From: Ettlia oleoabundans
Taxonomy: Eukaryota > Chlorophyta > Chlorophyceae > Chlamydomonadales
Assembly (NCBI GenBank): GCA_019693395.1
Contig: JAAMXP010002665.1
Coordinates: 1 to 14,875, forward strand
Length of the DNA stretch: 14,875 nucleotides
Direction: 5' to 3'
Positions 9,828 through 14,875 of this stretch are shown one piece after another (positions within the stretch are counted from its first letter, which is position 1; the number at the start of each line of letters is the position of its first letter). The notes beneath the pieces are model-generated. The model searched no databases. It saw only the letters and a list, made by a program, of their open reading frames with translations, and had not been told where the DNA came from. Both the position numbers and the translations under genes were made by a program.

Positions 9828-9916
9828 GCTCTCCTCAACTGCGAATGCGATCGGTCCAGAATACTTCCTGCAAAACTTGAACCTTTACGTAGAGTTGGGA
9901 AGCACAGTGCGCAAGG

Positions 9917-12765
9917 ATGAAGTCGGACTGGCTGGCCGCCCTCCTTCTAGTCCCGCTCTTGCACGCCGCAGTCGCCCGTGCAGGCGAAGTGGTGTTGATA
10001 GGGCTGTCCAACAGGCGCGGATTTAATTGCGAGTGCTGCGCTGGAGTTTCAGTTAGGGGTTGCATGAAGTGCTGGTCTGACCGCAAAGCCATCGCGTGGC
10101 ACTGCTGCAGGCAGTGCAACGCTGCAGGGCGTACAAATTTGGACGGTAAGTGCACGGGGTGCGGGTCATCTCCCCGTCCTGATGGCCACGTTTGGTCGGA
10201 CCGCAAGCCACGCCTGCCGGCTTCAGCTGCCGCGTTCGTTCCTCACAGATTCGTTGCCTACTTGAGCGCACCTCTTGTGTGCAGGCTTGTTATTCGCCTT
10301 GTTCCTCACCTGCTTATATCCTGCCTGGACTGCTCCTGACTGTTCCTGCCTGCAGGGAAAGTGTTGCTGGCTGGCAAACAACATCTACTCGACAACCCTG
10401 CTGCATGCTGTGCGGCTTGCAAGCTTCGAGTCGACTGCAACATCTGGACATATTGCGCGTCACAGAGCGGTGTGTGCTGCCATCTTGAGGGACCCAGCAG
10501 TTGACACATTGCTATGGCAGCACCCTGCACCCAGCACCCAGCTGCTGCCCTGGCACTATCCTGCATTGGCTTGCCTCCCACTTCAGTTCCGTGCAACACC
10601 ATCACTTGTTGACAACAACACCACTACTTTTGCTCTGTGGCAGGGTGCGACGCTGGTGGACGTTATCAGGAGTGCTCACTCAAACAGGCAAGATACCCAT
10701 CATTCATCACTCTGACTTGAGACCCTGCACCCAACAACCCTGGAAACCACCCATTTACTGACACTCAATTCGCTGAGCTTGCTGCAGGACTGGAACATTT
10801 GGAAACATCAGCGTGTGATTTCCAACGGCTATGGCTGGGTTTCAGGCTATATTGTCTCCCGCTGCCCCTCCACCGATCCCAACCGGCTACTGGGACTTCA
10901 GGCAAGTGTGCTGGCAGCACTCGTTTGATAATGTGCTTATTACACAGTTGTTCCGGCAGCATTGCGCATTACACGCTGCAAATGTTCAAGCATGTGCTGC
11001 TCCAGGCAACTTAATATGCCTGCTTTTACACACGGGGTGGGCACCCATACTTGCAGAGAGTCAACTTTCCTTCACTCAAGAACCAATGCCAGCCAGGCTC
11101 CTCATGCACAGCCTGCATGTGTCAGCTCGCGAAAGCTATGACAGTAGTGAAATCGGATGTCAAGGTGAAGCCATACTGAAGGTTGATTGCTGAATTGGGA
11201 TCTTATTGGAAACTGGCCCATGGTACTGTGCGGGCGCTAGGCGCGCGGGACCTGACATGATGCTTGTTTGAGTTCTGGTGCAGGACACGTCGCTGTGCCT
11301 CAAGAATTTCCGGTGAGAGCATTGGCAGCTGAAGGGTATCACAATGGCCTGCTTCAACAGCTATGGCAGCTGAGGAAGCCCGGTCGCTTACACATTTAGC
11401 ACCCACACGGTACTTATGCAACCCACGTCACCCACCCTGAACCCTGCCAGCCTCGCAACTCTAATGTCCCTTATCTATTATCTCTGTGGCTGCAGAAACG
11501 TGATGATGTTCCCTAGCAGCCTGGGTGGATCCTCGCTTTCAAGCACAGCCTTCCAGCGCTTGCAGCAGTGTCCTTTGGCAGACCCGCCCTGTGCTGACCA
11601 ACCGGTATGGGCCTTTGTTGACACATTGCTAATGCACAGATCAGAGACCATCCTTGCGCTAAAGTTGTTGATCAGTGCCTTCAGTGTCTAATACTATGCA
11701 GTCGTCTATCGTATTTGCCACGCTGGGTCCAGCTGTGGTCCCCTCCACACCTGGGCGAGACATCACCTGCCTCACCAACAAGAATGAGCGTGAATGTGCA
11801 TCAGCCTGTGTTTCCACTGGTGGCTGCGATGGATTTCTCTACAACGCACTGGTATCAGGGGCAGGTGAACGCCTTGTCAGCACGAGGCTTGCCGCATAGT
11901 CTTTGCAATGGGAAGGCTTGATTGGCTGCCTGTGGACTGACCTGCGCGCCTGCTTGCCGTGCTACCCGACTGCAACAGCTCATACCTAACGTTTCCTTTA
12001 CAACCCTGCAGGACAATGCTGCCTCAAATCAGGGCCCTCACGGGATGCATGGCTGTCGGGTACCAGCGAACAAATGTACTTCAGGATGAAGGCAGGCACA
12101 ACCGCAGAAGACAGCTTCTTTACTCAGCCCACTCCATGGAGTGGCACCCATGCCGCTGTCGGTGCCATAACACTGGAATCGCTAGCTAGCAGCAGCCCGC
12201 AGAGTACTGCCAGCAACTCAAACTCGCCATCGCCTGCTGACCGTGCAAGCTCTGTTTCGGTCCTTTCCATGGAGAGCCTCAGCGGCAGCCGTTGCAACCA
12301 GACCGCCTGTGTAGATATCCCGCTGCCGCAGTTCTCCTGCTCCCAGCAGGCGCGTGAACTCCTTGCCATTGGTTGGTAGCTGCACACAACATTGCATTGG
12401 ACTCCTTGCCAATGTTGACTGCTGCCCAGAACAACGTTGTACGTGCCGATACTATATTTGTAGATCAAACAAACCTCTTTTGCCAATGCAGGCTGCTTGG
12501 GGCAAGTGTGATGAGGCCTGGATGGAACCATACTGCAAGCAGAGCTGCAAAAAATGTTCCAACTGTGGCGACACACTACCCCCATCCTACTCATGCGCCC
12601 AGCAGGCAGGCTCTGCATAGTGCTCGGAATCGTCAAGGATACCTTCACACTTCTTACGATCTACTTTTACCTCTGGTAATGCAGGCAGCATGGGGAAAAT
12701 GCGGCGAGGCGTGGATGCAGCATTACTGTCAGAAGGCTTGCAAGCGCTGCAACGCCTGCACCTGA
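9917..12765 (+). CDS. Secreted Cys-rich protein with PAN/Apple-like segments and two C-terminal ShKT domains
   Basis: Ten exons (9917-10145, 10356-10469, 10644-10687, 10788-10901, 11284-11312, 11496-11604, 11702-11864, 12012-12349, 12492-12605, 12685-12765) join in phase to 444 residues. A clear signal peptide is seen (MKSDWLAALLLVPLLHAAVA), so the product is probably extracellular or in the cell wall. Residues 77-149 look like a PAN/Apple segment: CCAACKLRVDCNIWTYC, then QECSLKQ, then GYGWVSG. Residues 236-285 repeat the theme (ECASACVSTGGCDGFLYN, GQCCLKSG). A Ser-rich linker precedes two ShKT modules, with cysteines at 367, 377, 386, 395, 399, 402 and 405, 415, 424, 433, 437, 440; the spacing is identical. 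ShKT and PAN modules generally mediate protein or glycan contacts, and no catalytic domain is present, so the function is unknown. Four introns (3, 4, 8, 9) use GC donors. No TGTAA signal was found before the facing GatB gene. Confidence 0.85.
10688..10787 (+). other. GC-AG intron 3 of the PAN/ShKT gene
   Basis: Donor CAG|GCAAGA after QECSLKQ and acceptor GCTGCAG|GAC. Phase 0 on both sides; the nearest GT site, GA|GTGCTC, runs into a stop in the next exon. Confidence 0.75.
10902..11283 (+). other. GC-AG intron 4 of the PAN/ShKT gene
   Basis: Donor CAG|GCAAGT, the ideal GC donor, and acceptor GGTGCAG|GAC. The nearby GT (GCAA|GTGTGC) leaves the wrong phase for the 29-nt exon that follows. The intron is 382 bp, the longest in the gene, with nothing recognised inside. 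Confidence 0.75.
12350..12491 (+). other. GC-AG intron 8, inside the first ShKT domain
   Basis: Donor CAGCAG|GCGCGT after CSQQ and acceptor AATGCAG|GCTGCTTGG. Phase 0 is forced by the ShKT cysteine spacing. No in-phase GT exists nearby. Confidence 0.75.
12606..12684 (+). other. GC-AG intron 9, inside the second ShKT domain
   Basis: Donor CAGCAG|GCAGGC after CAQQ and acceptor AATGCAG|GCAGCATGG, at the same domain position as intron 8. GCAGGCAG occurs at both junctions, so the exact break is ambiguous within 8 nt, but no shift yields a GT donor. Confidence 0.75.
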
Positions 12766-12884
12766 GCTTCTCCTTGCTGCGGCCACAGCAGCGGCTGCCG
12801 CGGCACTAACAGAACTGTGCTGGACCACGTTCCTCCACTCCATCCATTCAGTTTGCTAGTACTGCTTGTTCAGTCAAGTGACGT

Positions 12885-12910
12885 GTGCACCATGATAGCA
12901 GGTGGTGCAC
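12885..12910. repeat. Inverted repeat between convergent genes
   Basis: GTGCACCA (12885-12892) and TGGTGCAC (12903-12910) form a perfect 8-bp stem with a 10-nt loop in the 232-bp gap between the PAN/ShKT gene and GatB. It could sit in either 3' UTR. No TGTAA was seen on either strand in this gap. Confidence 0.7.
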
Positions 12911-12997
12911 GGTGCGTAGAACTTTTTGAATGCCACTCTTGCTGCGTTGCTTACTTTTTAGCCGTTCAAGTAAATAAAACAATGTGAGCAATACAAA

Positions 12998-14623
12998 CTA
13001 TGATGGCACATTTAGCCGCTCCATCAGTATGCGGTTAAGCTCCGCGGGGTTTGCACGACCCTTGGACTCCTTCATAACTGCACCCACGAAAAATCCCTTC
13101 AGCTTGGTTTTCCCTGCAGCCATGGCAGACCAGTGGTTAAGAAAGGCACAGCTTTCAAAAATACGGGGTCGAGTTGGCATTAACCAAAGAGGCAGAGGCT
13201 GCGGCTTTTTACTGGGTGGCTTAGAAGTGACAGGCCGCATTTCCCTTATCCAATGTCATTGTGCACCACCCACCTTCTTGGAACTGCTGCAGCTGCTTTG
13301 GATTAGCTGTCAGCACAGAATCCACAATGGCAGCCAGTGCTGCGGGATCACTGATCTGCACTAGGCCACGGGCCTCAACCAGTGCCCGTACACTGCCGCC
13401 GCCACCACCGCCCTCCCCTGCCAGCAGGGCGGCCAACACCTCCTTGCCAATTTTGCCGCTAATTGTGCCATCCTCAATCAGGCCAATCATCTCCGCCAGT
13501 GCTTCTGGAGCCATATGCCCAGCCAACGCATACCATCCCAGCCGCGCCTCCTTGCAGTGTGCCATAATGTCGCCCATCACCCAGTTGGCGGCTTGTTTGG
13601 GCGGGGCCCCCGCTGCCAGCACCGCGTCAAAGTAGGTGGCCACATCGCGCTCATCTGACAACACCAGCACATCGTAATAGCTCAGCCCCATTGCCAGATA
13701 GCGCTCACGAACCTGATATGGCAGCTCCGGCATGGAATCCTGAAGTTGGGCAGAAAGGATGGATAAGGCGGCATGACTAACAGCCAGCGCGAGGCGGGGA
13801 AGCCTTTGCAGGCAATGACTGCAAGAGATGCGCGTACCGGCAGCGCCAACAGCTGCAGTAGTGCTGCTTAAATTGCCAGCATCCCAACTCTAGGCCAACC
13901 ATCAGCACCAACCTGATTGATGCTTGTTTCCCCTCCCTCCCTTTCCAGACATGCAGCAGCCTACCAAACCTGCATCTCATCCACGTACTGCTGGCTGAGT
14001 ACCAGGGCTGGCAGGTCTGGCTCAGGGAAGTAGCGGTAATCAGCCAGCCCCTCCTTCTTGCGCATGGAGTAGGTGCACTGCCGCCCCTCATCCCATAGCC
14101 GTGTTTCCTGCACTATCTCTGAGGACCGACCGCCCTCCAGCAGCTCAACCTGCAACAGGCAGCCAACAGGTATTGATAGCGGGATGCAGGCAGCAGGATA
14201 CAGCGCTGCACAGAAGTAAAAACGACTGCCCGTGTGCTGTGAGGTGCTGGGAGGCGATGGCAAACACAGGGGTCTAACAGGCACATAGGAGTGTTAGGTG
14301 CTGGGAGGCGATGGCAAACACAGGGGTCTAACAGGCACAGGAGTTTGCAGCAAGAGCACGGACCATACAACTGGGAAGCAACCGTGTCCCTGTTTGTCAG
14401 AAATGTACAAGGACGAGGCAGGGCCGCCCCCTATTACAACCCCGGCCCTGCAACTCCCAGCCCCGATCCACCTGTCGCTGAATCTCGAATTCAATTGCAC
14501 GCTGCATGGCGTTGAATGAGTTCATGTTCTTGATCTCAACCTTGGTCCCAAATTCCACCTGTCCACGAGGCCGCACGGAAATGTTAACGTCGCAGCGCAT
14601 TGAACCTTCGGCCATGTTGCCAT
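12998..14623 (-). CDS. GATB: Glutamyl-tRNA(Gln)/aspartyl-tRNA(Asn) amidotransferase subunit B (GatB), 5' partial
   Basis: Tails-recognising subunit of the GatCAB amidotransferase, which converts misacylated Glu-tRNA(Gln) to Gln-tRNA(Gln) in plastids and mitochondria. Four exons are visible on the minus strand: 14623-14472, 14149-13970, 13739-13274 and 13113-12998, all GT-AG and in phase, giving the last 303 or so residues of an enzyme usually near 480-550. Family motifs in order: [64 protein letters not shown], then the helical and YqeY-like tail domains ending [37 protein letters not shown] and [13 protein letters not shown] before TAG. The tail carries an extra run of six glycines ([13 protein letters not shown]) not usual in bacterial GatB. 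The start, the targeting peptide and the synthetase-like cradle lie beyond the right edge. Confidence 0.96.
14242..14339. repeat. 44-bp perfect tandem duplication in a GatB intron
   Basis: A 44-bp unit at 14242-14285 recurs without mismatch at 14296-14339, a 54-bp period. Each begins AGGTGCTGGGAGGCGATGGC and ends TCTAACAGGCACA. It lies in the 322-bp intron 14150-14471. Confidence 0.95.
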
Positions 14624-14875
14624 CTGCAGGATGGAAGTCACACCGTGAAGGTGTGAAGAGTGGAGGGCAGCTATTTCATTTGCTAGAGCCGCAGGCAGAG
14701 GGATGGCCGGACATGTTTCGAAGTAAAACCTTCCAGGGCAGGGGTGATTTTGGATTCATCAATTACCATATGCTGCTATCAGCTACTACATGCTGCCCCC
14801 AGCAAGCTAAGACTCGACGTGTGGTGCCAGCACACTATTTGCATCAGCACTTCCCCACCTCCCACATACCCCCCC
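14624..14875 (-). other. GatB intron running off the right edge
   Basis: Upstream of the 14623 acceptor (CCTGCAG) the minus strand shows no segment resembling the expected preceding GatB sequence (a YLGVS-like motif ending in one base of an Asp codon). I therefore read this whole stretch as intron. Confidence 0.6.

Larger units (their letters stand above)
9409..9851 (-). mobile_element. 5'-truncated non-LTR retrotransposon (LINE) remnant
   Basis: The minus strand carries the extreme C-terminal coding segment of a LINE reverse-transcriptase polyprotein, followed directly after the stop by a short pentamer tail (9413-9440), as expected of target-primed insertion. Possible degenerate target-site duplications flank it: CGGTCCGAAGAA at 9397-9408 and CGGTCCAGAA at 9852-9861 on the plus strand, differing by a 2-nt gap. 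The reverse transcriptase and endonuclease are absent, so it is not autonomous. Boundaries rest on the tail and the putative duplication and are uncertain on the 5' side. Confidence 0.65.

Noticed and set aside
9835..10206. Minus-strand open frame of about 123 codons next to the LINE remnant
   Set aside because: It is not in frame with the LINE fragment, shows no retrotransposon motif and lies over the signal-peptide exon of the PAN/ShKT gene.
1..14875. Prokaryotic features: operons, Shine-Dalgarno sites, CRISPR arrays, tRNA or rRNA genes
   Set aside because: The genes are spliced and eukaryotic. No regularly spaced repeat array and no cloverleaf-like or rRNA segment was recognised by eye.

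Overview
The window is nuclear DNA of a eukaryote, most likely a green alga (Chlorophyta). The genes are dense and intron-rich, with short GT-AG or GC-AG introns of about 80-380 bp and GC-rich coding sequence. Chlorophyte-type TGTAA poly(A) signals are present, two enzymes are of plastid/organelle type (histidinol dehydrogenase with a transit-like leader, GatB), and there is a secreted PAN/ShKT protein of a kind common in algae. I cannot place the genus. All exon models below were built by hand from splice sites, reading-frame phase and remembered family consensus; no alignment was run.

Layout, left to right. (1) 102-505 (-): 5' end of a gene whose N-terminus resembles the B subunit of DNA polymerase alpha (tentative). 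(2) 751-1587 (+): RPB10, the small zinc subunit shared by RNA polymerases I, II and III, in four exons with an unusual Gln-rich tail. (3) 1883-4293 (-): complete histidinol dehydrogenase in five exons. It converges on RPB10, and the predicted 3' ends overlap. (4) 4504-9136 (+): eight-exon, about 1194-residue low-complexity protein with a BAT2/PRRC2/MOS1-like N-terminus, divergent from histidinol dehydrogenase across 210 bp. (5) 9409-9851 (-): 5'-truncated LINE remnant that keeps the terminal zinc-finger segment and a pentamer 3' tail. (6) 9917-12765 (+): ten-exon, 444-residue secreted Cys-rich protein with PAN/Apple-like segments and two C-terminal ShKT domains. (7) 12998-14623 (-): the 3' four exons of GatB, which runs off the right edge.

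The genes do not form a pathway. Most are unrelated housekeeping genes in divergent or convergent pairs (transcription, DNA replication, histidine synthesis, organellar tRNA charging), interspersed with one probable RNA-binding/scaffold protein and one secreted protein. The features that stand out are the density of non-canonical GC-AG introns (5 of 27 introns with both ends defined, 4 of them in the PAN/ShKT gene), a tandem duplication of the ShKT exon that carries its GC donor, and the LINE remnant directly upstream of the PAN/ShKT start codon.
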